Shown here: piece after piece, positions 37,406 to 48,848 of the stretch | Numbering within the stretch: position 1 is the stretch's first letter | Layout: the number at the start of each line of letters is the position of its first letter | Origin: Centroberyx gerrardi | Taxonomy: Eukaryota; Chordata; Actinopteri; Beryciformes; Berycidae | Length of the DNA: 64,000 nt | Assembly (NCBI RefSeq): GCF_048128805.1 | Contig: NC_136017.1 | Location: forward strand, 8,695,807-8,759,806 | Direction of reading: 5' to 3' | Program-made: the position numbers and the translations under genes | The notes under the pieces: generated by a model | Seen by the model: the letters and a program-made list of their open reading frames with translations, nothing else | Told to the model about the DNA's origin: nothing | Database searches by the model: none

Positions 37406-38276
37406 CATTTACATTTAGAGGATCAAATAAATCCTTCATTAAATCCCTAAAAAAACTATATGTTGTAACCAGCTTTGTCTTCATCAGGGTCATCTTGTTT
37501 TGTTTTGCCGAATGGATAGTCTCATCTGGAACGCCAATAATGTTTTATAGAAAACTCAAGAATATTGGACAACTAGATTAGACATAATATTGGGTGTCTG
37601 GATCAGGCTTTTTTGAATCTGGATCACTAAGTATTCTTTACACATACATATCATGAAATGCATAGTGTAGTGAAAAGGATGTTCAGTTCAATGTAGGGAG
37701 AACAGCTGTAATACATATTTAATCACAAAGTCAGACAGACAAAGTGCACAGTTGTCTGTGACTCATGCAAACGACACACAGTCAGGCAAATAGTACTATA
37801 CTGCTGCTGTGAGCTTAACACGCACATGCTAATTAGCACCTTTACCGACACAAATGATCATCAGCAGCAGCAGCCGCATGTTTTTTATTTGCTCAACACA
37901 CATAGGCTGAATCGCACATTGTCTGGGTAGAAGAAGCAAGTAGTTCTGGATGATTTCAGGCCTTAATAGCCTTGACACAATATGATTTTCCAACGCTTTC
38001 TTTCGGCAGGAGCTGCACCTCATCCCTGGGTTAGGAGCCGCTGTGGGCGACGTTCGATTAGTGCTGGAGGATTGAAACTGGCAAAGCGCTGAACAGGATT
38101 TACAGAGATGACTCATCGGTGGGTGGGTGGGTGGGAAGCACTGACACCGCACAGCACACCTCCTGATGTACATTCAAATGCTGCTTTTATGCATGTCTGT
38201 GTTTTGACAATGTGTGCGTGTGTGTGTGAGTAACAGAAAGAAAGGGAACCAGTATGTGCAGGTTTGGCCTTATATC

Positions 38277-38279
<3 letters not shown>

Positions 38280-38306
<27 letters not shown>
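38280..38306. repeat. (GT)n microsatellite
   Basis: Pure (GT)n run. Confidence 0.9.
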
Positions 38307-38307
<1 letters not shown>

Positions 38308-38913
38308 TAGTGGATTCGTGATTCAGATAGGTCTTAAGTAAACTATGTTCTTGTCACTATAAGAAGGAAAAAAGGTGTGTTTGTATGAGCACACAATACT
38401 CATATATGCCACCCACATATATGTCTACTCATAAATGGTGTTATAAGCTTGTATTAAGCTGAATAGTTACTGAATGTGGGGGAAATATGTATAAACTTAA
38501 CGCCAAATGACTCTTCAGACCTGACACTTTTTAACTATCCTGTGTTATCTGTCATACAGACCTGTACATTTTAATCTTATTCTTCTTCCTTCTTCACAAA
38601 GGTGTGTGTCTCTATCTGTGTGGTGTGTTTGTTTGCGTTGCTCAGGCACACATAGCAGGGTGGGGCTCCGTTATGGGTGTGCGTGAGGGCTAAAAGTTTC
38701 ATTTATTGCATCTATTTTTGGCCTGCGTTCTTTCCTGGAGGAGCGGGCAGATTAGCAACGACCACATAGGTGTGACCTTTTAGCCGAGACACGTTCTTAA
38801 ATTCCCTCGTCCTTCATTCCCACTAAGTCAAACTCCACTGCGGATCATTTTGTGCCTGGGCAAATCAAAACATTCCTTAAACTAACACCCAAACACACCT
38901 TAAAATAGCTTTG

Positions 38914-38930
38914 CCCCCCCCCCCCCCCCC
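38914..38930. repeat. poly-C tract
   Basis: Seventeen consecutive C. Confidence 0.95.
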
Positions 38931-41900
38931 TTTACCTGGTTCCTGTGTATAGGCCTTGCCAAGACCGGGGCACGGCCTCAGCCTCGGAAAACTGGCAACA
39001 TTACGCAAATGCCCTTATGCCTCTCCCAGTGGGCTTGTTTTCCATTCATTCAAGCTCCCAGGGTGTAGACAAGAAGGACTGAATGAAGTAAGAATGAGCT
39101 TTTAGCATCCACGTCTCTCTTCAGAGTGTATATAGGTGGTCTAATCGCATGCGGGCAAATATTATTGTATGCTTCAGCAGATAAAAGCCGCAAGATAATA
39201 AAGCAGGATGTTTGGAGCTGGTTTAAATGTCAGCGGCTTTTGTTGGTAAACTGGAGAGCGCATGGCATGCTGTTGTTTAGTCTAACAAGAACCATGGGAG
39301 CAATTAAAGGCCAGCAGAGTCACAGTGGTTTTCCCTGTGTTCATAACCTTGCCCTCTCAGGATATCCCACAGTCGTTGCTTTTTAATTTGGTTATCTACA
39401 CACAAACTACACACTTATTTCTACTCTACCGACACGGAACAATTTGAACGTCGTCATCTTTGTCCAAGTTACCTAAAATAGAGCACGTATTATTTTTCTC
39501 TGTAGTGCTTTTTTTTTTGTAACCTACTTCTGGCTTCATTTTGCACATTTTAGAAACTCAACAAGCATTTTCAGTTGGGTACTTAAGAGTCAGTGGGCAC
39601 AGTAATTACTAGTACAAACAAAAGAAAGTAAATAATCCTGTCTCAGGTCTCTGGAGGTAAACCCATACACACTCAAGTTAACTAAGCTGTTGTCTGGGGG
39701 GGGGGGGTCTATGAAGCCGTAAGCCTCTCAAAGCCACAGCAAAACAATCACCAAGACAGAAATGTAAGTTTCTCAGGGAATCGATACTTGTTCGTCTTCT
39801 GCCACTAACTTCTTCCGTCTATGATCAAAGGCAAACAAATCCTGCATTTTGCCTGAGTACTCAAGCTTACGGGACATGGGTGGGGGGGCTTAGGCTGTCA
39901 CAGCTGATGGACTTAGCAAAGGACGGTGAGTCAGGGCGTATTTCAGGTAACAGGGTCAAAGTCTTCCTGTTCCCGTAAATCTCATCCTATCTATTCTCGG
40001 GTGGGAAGGACCTGCTGATGCCACCGGGGAAAACTTCTCTCGAGTGTGTTTATGCTCACAACAGCTCAGCTGGTTGTGTACATAAACGCAGCCAGCTGAG
40101 GTACAGCGCCACCCACCATCCCCCAGCTGTTTGGGTGGGAGTCTAGGCCCCAAGGCTGGGAACGGGACAAGGGTGGGGGGGTTTGTTGGTCAGGGAGTGG
40201 TGGAGAGATTAGGTTTCCGTTTTATTTCCTCTTGGAGACACAATTGTAAGTACAGTGTTCTGATGTACTTTGCTGTAAATAACAGACTGAGCAACCAGAC
40301 ACGCAGCATGTTATTTTAACACTCAAAACGGTAAGCGGTGTAACAAGGCGTTGCATGTCTGTATGGAATGGAATCTGTTCTGCCCAATTACAGATGAGTG
40401 AAAACACTTAAAGAAGCCCTAATGTGTTTTCATAAGAAGAGGATTATCTGAAGAGTATAATGGAGAACAAGTGAGTGGATTTTCATGAAGTTAAAGGAAA
40501 CATCCCTGCACGCACTCTGTCTCTCTCCCTCTCTCTCACACACACGCACACACACACACACACACAGATATGATGTAAAATTACTAAAAGTGGACTTGTG
40601 AACAGAAATATCAAAGAAAAAGGAACTGAAAAAAAACACAGCAAATGCTCACACATGCAGCCGCACGTGAACTCAGACACACACGCACACCCACTTTGGA
40701 GACCAAACAAGATTTTCAACTAATTTAGACAACACACACGCACACACAACCAGAAATGTAAACACAGGCAGCCCAAGTGCATCAGCTGTTTTTGTTTTAC
40801 AACTCTATCATTGACACCTCTGCCAAACTAAATACACAACTTACAGAAGTAAGTAAGATGGCAGGAATTTATTACACCGATCCCAACACCTGAGGCACAC
40901 ACATAACGACTTTCTCATGCAGTGTTCCTACGCTGTCTATACCTCCACGCAACATACATCGGCAGGTAGCCAGATGAGGTATTAATAGCTGTCAATGTGT
41001 CGATCAAACACACCTAATCACGCAGCAGTAGGAGTACAAGCTTGATGGGTGAGATCGTATAAAACAAATACAGTGTAAAGTGGCGTCTCAAATTATAGGT
41101 TGTCATGTTCTGTTCCACTTTTATAATGTCTCCTGTTCCTCTGAGGCAGAGATTTATAGCTCAACGCCTGTCAAAAACAGCAGGAGCCCTTGTCTGCCTA
41201 CACTGTCTGACCATGAACACAACATCAACAAAGGAAGCAGCATGCCTTAATTGGCTATGCTACTGTATGTGCGCCATAATCATCTATTATTCACTACTTG
41301 TGATTAAAGGAGAAGGTGGATCTTTGCAATTTGTTCATGTGAAGATTCCTGTCAGATGTTGAACAAGATTAGGATCACTGTATAATCATAATATGGATGG
41401 GTCAATTTTTATTTCATTATTTCATGTTACATAAATTGTAACTTATTTCAAAAGCAGCCTTTTTCTAGTTTCCAAGTTAAATCCATTATTTATTGAAAAA
41501 GTTAGAGCCTCATCCTAATGGGGACAAAAAGGCACATGCGTATCAGTAGACTAACTTACTCTACTTTGAAAACAGCAGGCTGCATTACAACAGGGAGATG
41601 ATTTGTAAGATGTTTATGCAAATAAGTAGGATAACAAACTGGCAGCTCTTTAAAGAAGTGTGGGGCATAGGGGACTGCTGGAATGCTTCAAATACGCTTT
41701 TACGTAATTTTTGTTATCTCTCTCATTCTCTGACCCACATTGTTTGTGTGGCCATGTGAAATCAGCATGAACAGCGTGTTTATTTTGTTTTCAGGTAATG
41801 GTGATCCAACACCCACAGAGCTGCATGTCACCTCTCCCTAAAGCTAGGTTTCCTTGTCCTGAGGGTGTCTGGATTAGCTGATGACACTGGGTGGCACACA

Positions 41901-43959
41901 GGGCAGAAAACTACACAGTATAAACCACAGTGGCTCGTAAATCCCAAAACTCACCATCCACCTTCACTATTTCATCAGCCAAGTATGCTTTGAAATTATG
42001 GCTGATTGCCTGCCAAAGTGGCTGGTAGAAGAGACAAACTTACCGCAGTCAAAACAACATTACCAGCATGTGGCTGGTGTTCATTTAATTCCCTGGTGAC
42101 ACCTCACTGAATTTATGCACCTTTAGACCAAAGGACTTGGGTGTGGGAGGGCATGAATGGTATTTATCTATGCAAGCTTATACAAAGGAAGGAATTCAGA
42201 GTGGAAACTCCTTGTTATGTAAGTGCAACATAGTTCGCTTAACATCGCATAACTGTGGTCAAAACAATAATTACAAATCTGTGTGAAAATTTATGAGGAG
42301 GAACGATTCCCCCGTTTCCCTGTTGACGGAAATGTTGAAAGACCCATTTATAAGCCCCCTTTTTTTTAATCTCTCTAAACAAACTATTTGCATCTCATTA
42401 TTTGTTTTTTATATCAGATTTTATCACTGGGATTTTCCATTTTCCTTCTGTGTCTTCTATGTTTTGTCACTGCAAACTCTACGATTACTGGCTGACTCTT
42501 CTGCTACTTTCTTATTTGGCATCGCTATTGACTCATTATAATGCTCACCATTATTTGCTTTAACAGCTCCTTCTCACTTCGGCGTATTGGGACACTATTT
42601 CGTTGACTTCATGATCAAAAAAAGTTTATTTGTATGAGACAAAAAAGTTGATTTGAAGACAGGCAATCTAGGCTGAAATGAAATGAGAGACTGGCCTGAG
42701 CTTGGTGTTATTTCTAATCAGAAATTATATTCTAATATTATTAAAGAGTAGTGTGCTGGTAATGTATCTCCTCTTATCGCCAGCAACAATTCAATACGTA
42801 ATCTACAACAATCTAATTCCTTCTTGGAAAAATCAAAATCAGTCAATATCAATTCTGGTTAGTGGCATGGCTTGGAACATCCTGACAGTAACTACCATGT
42901 CTCGTGTATTTCAAAAGTCACCCAAGACAGAGGTCACACTCCTGGGAGAGTGGCTGTGTGGCTGTGAGCCTACAGACACGTGCTTGCGATGGACAATGTG
43001 AATGCTCAGGGGAAAAAATAAATCCACTACACCAGTGTTCCTGCAATATGTTCTGCAGTAAGTCTGGGTGTCCTTTCTAAGAGGCTGTTGTGGACAGTTT
43101 TCTGCAGAATGTACACGTTTGCCTCTGTCTGCATTAACTGAAAATCTTGTTTGTTTTCAAGTGTGCGTGTGTGTGTGTGTGTGAATGTGGCCAGTGCTGT
43201 GAGAGTGTGATTTGACGGTTTGAACAGAGGAGGCCCGGGGCTGTGCAGTGTCAACAGGGCAGAACAGAGGGCTGTGAGGCTGGACAGGGAACATGCTAAT
43301 GAGGTCAGCCAGCAGCAATACTGTGGGACAGCAAACAGACAGGCCATGTGGACTCGACAACTGTATTTTAAAGGAGGTATCCTAGTAAAACTAAAATTTT
43401 TGATTGAGTAGGTAATGAAAAGTGTTATAACTTTTGGGTAATTCATCATGCATTGTCTTTTACCTCACACACATTCAGGCAGACTCCCTGATTTTATCTT
43501 AAAGTTGGCAGGCACTATGGGTTACTGCACATTTTTTCTGCACAATAAATTTTAGTATTTTAGTATAGTGCAACTTCCATGTCCAATAGTTGCCAGTGTC
43601 TGTGTTGAAATGCTCCATTGAACATGACTTAACAGCCCAGGTCATGCTTTGGCTAGATGCATGAAATGAAATTATTGTATTGTAGTTATTGTTCCATTAA
43701 AAATCCATATTACTACAATGTTTTGGGCATGTATCATTTTCCATAACTTTGCCAGGCTTTGGATATACAATTCTAGGACTTTTCTGGGTTTTACATGACT
43801 GTTGGAACCCTGCAATGAGACTTTATGCCTAATTGACCCCTAGTTAGGTATTCCGGTGAAAATTTAGGTGATTGTGCTTAATATCACAAACCATAGCTTC
43901 TCTCAGAGGCTGTCTCAACGCACTGTGATCTAGAACAATTGTCTGAGACGGCAAGTTTG

Positions 43960-44345
43960 CTGTTAGTTGAGAGTGTCGTGGTGTAAGCCCGCCATTGGTT
44001 AGTTATGGCTGGAGTGGCACAGTCACGCCCTTGTTAGCCGGCAGAGGGACTGTCGCCTCGCGTTCGGTCAGCCAGCCCAGTGGAGCGGAAGCTGGAACAG
44101 CGTGTACCAGAACAACACCATGACAGCGACAGTTAGAGCGGACACTTGGCTTTGTTCAGGACGGGTCAGTATTGAGGACACCAACTGGACAAGCTGATTC
44201 CTTGTCACCCCAACCTAAAATCCCAGCCAACGCCCCGCTGATATCGCCCCGGTTTTGTTTCAGTATGGCGACTGGAAAGTGGAACTCTCTCGCACGTGTT
44301 GTCCTGTTGTCAAAGAAAAGCAAATTTTGTGCGCCTTCTGTCAAT
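43960..44345. promoter_or_regulatory. CpG-rich promoter-like island downstream of ccdc122
   Basis: A GC-rich segment in AT-rich surroundings with an inverted CCAAT box (GCCATTGGTTAG, about 43990). It has two short ATG frames in good context: ACACCATGACAG near 44118, 25 codons, and CAGTATGGCGACTGG near 44264, 31 codons, which is preceded by an acceptor-like TTTTGTTTCAG. Neither product is recognisable. It may be the promoter of an unannotated transcript or of a gene left of the window's cluster. Confidence 0.4.
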
Positions 44346-44699
44346 AGACAATTATTTTAATACTTCTGCCATCTTTCCAACAAGTATTGTGCATTTGGAG
44401 TAACAAACACAGTGATGAACATTATGTTGATGTGTAGCATCAAACTAAGGGAATTAAGTGAGGGCAATATGATGAAGTTCTAAGTGCAGCAGTACAAGTT
44501 AAACATTTCGTTGACACTACTGCCCCCAGTTGTTCAATAGCAGCAACAGCTACTGCATTTCCTCTTAACTAAAACTTTGTGAGCTGTAATAACTACAAGC
44601 CTATAGTTCAGCTAATAACACAACAATTTTTCATCTATATAAGATCTATATATGAGCCAGTGCTGACTTGATGATTTGATGACCACTGACCACTAAGTC

Positions 44700-47600
44700 C
44701 TACGATGACTTCAGCTGCCTCTTCAGCTCTGCTATCTGTCTCTCCATGTGGTAGATATCTCCAGTCATTTGCCTGAGTAAAGCAGACAGACTTTAGTGAA
44801 GTAGAGTACAATATGTGGAACATTATTGAACCTTGATCAGCAATTTTCCTAAAGAGCCTTTAGTCAAATGATAACATAATGGAAAGGTATAACATATGAA
44901 AAGGGATGGAAATTATTACTGATTAATCACTAGATGACAGACTAACTCAGATGTAGAAATACAAGTTGGTTAACCTAAATTTATTAAGCATACTGGAAAA
45001 AAATCAGCCATCATATAGCTTTTAGAGATGTGACATATTTTTGGCATGCAGAATAAAAGAACTGTCAATTATGTCTGTTCATTTTGGTATCTTTATTTTT
45101 AGACTGGTTGGTTTTTTCGTTCACAGAAATTTAGATTAAACATCTGTTACGTTAAATAAAATCCCCATCCCTAAATAACTGTATATAGTTAACAATACAG
45201 CACTTTGTAGCTATACAAATGTAGTTATTATTCTCACTGGTGTTGTTGATGCACTTATAATTACCTGTGGATGGCCTGGGCCTTGTTCAGCTGGCAGTGG
45301 AGACGCTTTACGATGGCTTCATAACGCCTGTTCTGGATCTTGGGGAGTGGAAACATACAAACTTGTTTTATTCAAAACAGGGACTCAAATTATGTTATGT
45401 TGAACTCCCAAATCCTTTACTCATGGTTTTCTGTTTTAGAATCAGATGCATGAAATACAGGTAGCTAGTGTTGGTTATCTGTAAAATGCAAACGGCTGTA
45501 GATGTCAATAGTCAACACAACTACAATTCTTGCAAGCTAATAGGATTTCTGCATTAGCATGACAAAGATGCTGTATCTTCATTTGTTGTATTATGTATTA
45601 TTTTCAATTTATTCTGCTGTTGTAATTATGTCAAGTCAGGTTTATTTGCATAGCCCTTAATCACAGTTACCGTCCCAAAGGGCTTTACAACACCCACAAT
45701 TATGTGTTGTATTACTTGTATTACTCTACAGTACTTGTTCTATTCTTATCTATATCCTATTTGTTGCTGCTACAATGACCCGAATACCCACAGGGATCAT
45801 TAAAGTTTCTTGTAATCATCGATTCAAATTATTTTCTCCAAGATCAAAATAAAAACAGGGGTGAATATGTGCTATGTATGTCCACCATAAGTATGAAATT
45901 AAAGATGTTGGTATTGGTTATCGTCTGATTATTTTTTCCAGGATAAAAAAGTGAATAATTTAAGCCCTTCTCTTTGTCTTACCTCTATGTCTTTCTTTAT
46001 CTGGTTATGAGTCCCAAACTCTTTCAGCAGCCGCTCTCTCCTCTCAGCCACAGTCTTCCTCAGGACTGAGATCTCCCCCTTCAGATTGTCAATCTCTCTC
46101 TGTCAACAAAATGCAGAATACAATGGATATTATGTACACTAAAGGACTGTGAAAAAGTGGAACAACTGATACTGTGTGGACCATCCAAGTCTCATGAATG
46201 AAGGAAAGAAGGAAGGAAGGAAGGAAGGAAATTATTAGCCAAGAAAAGCAAGTGACTTTAAACTTGTCATTTGGAGGCTGGAGCTATGGACTAAAATGAA
46301 TAATGAATAAAGTTTTAAATTTGAATAAAAATTGGGATCATGCAGCTCATTTTCTCCACCTTCGCCAGCTGCACAGTGTTTCCATTTGGGTTCTCCAAAT
46401 CTTCCTTCAGGGTCTCTTTTCTGTGTGTCAGCCTCCTGACCAGCGCTCTCTTCTCCTCCAGCTCCTTGTGGGCCTCCGTCTGGCTCTCTGCATGCAAAAC
46501 GACCGTCCTGTGACCCTCCATCTTGTTCCGGTAGGTGTTGTACCCCGCCAGCACGATGCGGGCATTCTCCTCCTCCTCGCCTATAAGAAGCCGCAGCTCC
46601 GTGTTGACGGTGTAGACGGATGTACAGCGATCGTGCAGGAGGCGTGTCTGCCGCTGCAGGTGCTCCGTCTCGCCCTCCAGGGTGAAGGCCTGCCTCACTT
46701 TAGATCTCAGCTCCAGCTCTGCCTCCTCACCCCTCTTCTCAACATCTGAGAGAATGGCCTGTTAAAGGAAAAACACCACATTCGCACTAAAACATTTAGA
46801 TAAGTGTTTCCCCCCTGAAATGACCCTTTGTTGGGTTGTAAAGGCCTCTGAAACTAACAAATCCTCTCAAATGCCACAATATTTAGACCATGACATGACA
46901 CTCAAACGCTCCATTAAAACCAAAACAAATAAAATTCTTTCAGAGTAGAGGCTCTTTTAGGCAGAGTGTCCCACCTTGTCTACTGACTGGAAAGGGAAAT
47001 ACTGATAGAAATGATTCCTTAAAAACTTTCTGACAGGGATCAACTATAATTAACTACTGACCTGCTCTGTTGAAGCAGTAATAGAATAACTGAGCTAAGA
47101 CAATTACTCTAGTTGTGTGTATATGTACACATACACACTTCTTTCTCTTGCAAATTGACTATATTATATATTGCTAAATATCTGGGTGAGAGGGAACAGG
47201 TATACTAGTGCAACTACTGCAACTGCTACAATGCTAGGAAGTGATTATTAAGGACATAATGAAGACAATATGCATTCAGACTAGTAGTGCTAGTTTGAGC
47301 CTACAGTGAATTATTAGCCAGATGAACCTGGAGGGAGCTGAGCTCCAGCTGTTTCTCCTGGAGAGCCACAACCTGGGCGTATCCCTGCTGACTGACATCC
47401 TCCAGTGCCTTCGTTAATGAAAACTCAGGCTTCTCATGTGTTTCTGTGGGTCAGTAAACAAAGGCTCATAACAGCTTGGCTATAAAGCAGTTGAATGTTA
47501 ACTAGGCTATCACTTACCAAGCATAAGCTAGCAGGCGAGAAGTCAGCTCTGGCTAGCAACTTGGTTTCAAAAAGTCCATGGTTTAATGTCTCAGAGATAG

Positions 47601-47910
47601 GCTACAAGTTGCTCAAACACTTATTTTTAATTCAATTTTAACACATTTAACACAAGGCTACCCATAGTTTCAAAAACCTTTTAATCAACAGTTAACGTTA
47701 GCTAGCGGTAAGCTAGCAGGAATAACAGCAGGTCAAAGTGAAACAGTTCTAACCTTAACAGGTAATTTCCACATCATTTTGTGTAATTTCTCATTGCTAG
47801 GCTACATCTTGCTCAAACACTCACTTTGACATAATTTTTTAAACAAATTTGATGTCACTATGTGTGTTTAATATTATCTTACCATCTTCACTGGCCCTGG
47901 AGTTTGACAT
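44700..47910 (-). CDS. ccdc122: ccdc122, coiled-coil domain-containing protein 122
   Basis: Six coding exons on the minus strand, with the start in exon 1: 47883-47910, 47328-47443, 46360-46758, 45983-46099, 45265-45338, 44700-44772 (stop TAG 44700-44702). Phases close exactly, giving 268 aa against 273 in human. All introns have GT donors and AG acceptors (one acceptor is CCCCAAG). The whole product is predicted coiled coil, rich in E, K, Q and L. Key matches to human CCDC122 are the LENPNGN segment (human LQNPGGN), KDIEIQNRRYEAIVKRLHCQ (human EVQHKRYDAILKRLHCQ) and the C-terminal MERQIAELKRQLK. Molecular function is poorly known. In human the gene sits on 13q14 near TSC22D1 and ENOX1. It is head-to-head with mtrf1. 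The start ATG reads MSNSRASED. Confidence 0.9.
45635..45820 (+). repeat. teleost interspersed repeat in ccdc122 intron
   Basis: GTCAGGTTTATTTGCATAGC with AAAGGGCTTTACAA at 45640-45690 matches a very common teleost repeat pattern. At about 45779-45800 a tail-like CACAGGGATCATTAAAGTTT follows. Probably one or two retroposon fragments. Confidence 0.45.
46200..46230. repeat. (GGAA)n microsatellite
   Basis: Short tandem AAGG units in a ccdc122 intron. Confidence 0.9.
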
Positions 47911-47994
47911 TTTTCACTGATCAGTCAGAGAACCGTTGCCACTAAGCTGGCACCTGAACCAGGAGGCTGTAATGTTATGCAGATATTCTGATTT

Positions 47995-48047
<53 letters not shown>

Positions 48048-48440
48048 TTTACTTATGCACAACACTGTAACTTACACAACATATAGCTAGCTGTTTTCAA
48101 ATGAAGTACAGACCTAATCATCAGTGTTGCTTTGTAAAAAAAAAAAAAAAAATGTAAATGCTATTCATAATACAAATCCACCGCAACATAATGCTAGGGA
48201 ATGAAGACCAAAAGGTAGTCTGTCCTGAATTTGAGATATGAGACGATTCAGTCCCTCTAGCCTGCCTACAAGTGCCGCAGAATAAAACTACAACTCCCAG
48301 TGTTCACTTCATAAACGTCCTCGACCTTATTTCTTGATTTACTTCCTGGTCTTCCTCTACTCATGCCTGCTTGAGTACCAAAATGACATACATGTTTGTT
48401 GACATTTTACCTACAGTTATCGCAGTTTAAATGTAGTCAA
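47911..48440. promoter_or_regulatory. shared divergent promoter of ccdc122 and mtrf1
   Basis: About 530 bp separate the two start codons. It contains a (GATA)n tract (about 47996-48047), a poly-A run near 48136-48152, and ACTACAACTCCCAG at 48287-48300. The last is a close match to the ZNF143/THAP11-type site common in bidirectional promoters. Two short upstream frames precede the mtrf1 ATG: a 15-codon frame at 48383-48430 and a start-stop ATGTAG at 48431-48436. Their use depends on the unknown transcription start. Confidence 0.65.
48287..48300 (+). promoter_or_regulatory. ZNF143/SBS-like site
   Basis: ACTACAACTCCCAG matches the known core ACTACANNTCCC. It is centred between the two divergent genes, about 140 bp from the mtrf1 ATG. 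Confidence 0.6.
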
Positions 48441-48817
48441 ATGCTTGGTCGTCAATGGATCCGGCTGTGCGCCTCGTGCAGCCGCGTTGTTCACCACAAC
48501 AGAGGAGGAAGAGGAGGAAGAGGAGGATGGAGGACACTGGCAGGACACAACAGTCTGCAGTATGTGACAAGACGCTCCTGTCACAGCGACTTGGGGGATT
48601 TATACAAGAATGAGTCGGTTCAGAGATATCTTGGGCAGCTCATGGAGGAATACGGAGAGCTCAGCAAGAAGTTACAGCATGCGTTTCTCAGCGATGCAGA
48701 GAGGAAAGACCTGAATAGGAAACACACTGAGTTGGTGCCAGTGGCAAATGTGTTTCAGAGCATCCAACATGCTTTGAAAGACCTTGAGGAAGTCTTATCT
48801 CTTCTGCACAGTGAGGA

Positions 48818-48848
<31 letters not shown>

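Larger units (their letters stand above)
22112..44699. other. 22.6-kb interval without a supported protein-coding gene
   Basis: This lies between the end of tsc22d1 and the ccdc122 stop codon. No frame of useful length shows recognisable protein, and long frames are translated microsatellites. I looked for SERP2-like and LACC1-like coding sequence, because those genes lie nearby in human, and saw none. Contents include promoter-like GC-rich segments at 22570-22790 and 43960-44345, two pairs of inverted repeats, hairpins, a GAGGA minisatellite, many (CA)n tracts and LINE/SINE tails. Regulatory elements for tsc22d1 or a non-coding RNA are possible but not demonstrable by eye. Confidence 0.6.

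Noticed and set aside
44264-44358. 31-codon frame MATGKWNSLARVVLLSKKSK in the 44-kb island
   Set aside because: Good start context but too short, no homology I recognise, and no splice partner; reported only within the promoter-island finding.
22112-44699. Search by eye for SERP2 and LACC1 exons
   Set aside because: No match to their conserved segments was seen on either strand; they appear to lie elsewhere in this genome or be missing here.
48396-48440. N-terminal extension of mtrf1
   Set aside because: The extra 15 codons begin with TTG, not ATG; ATG 48441 is the first in-frame start.
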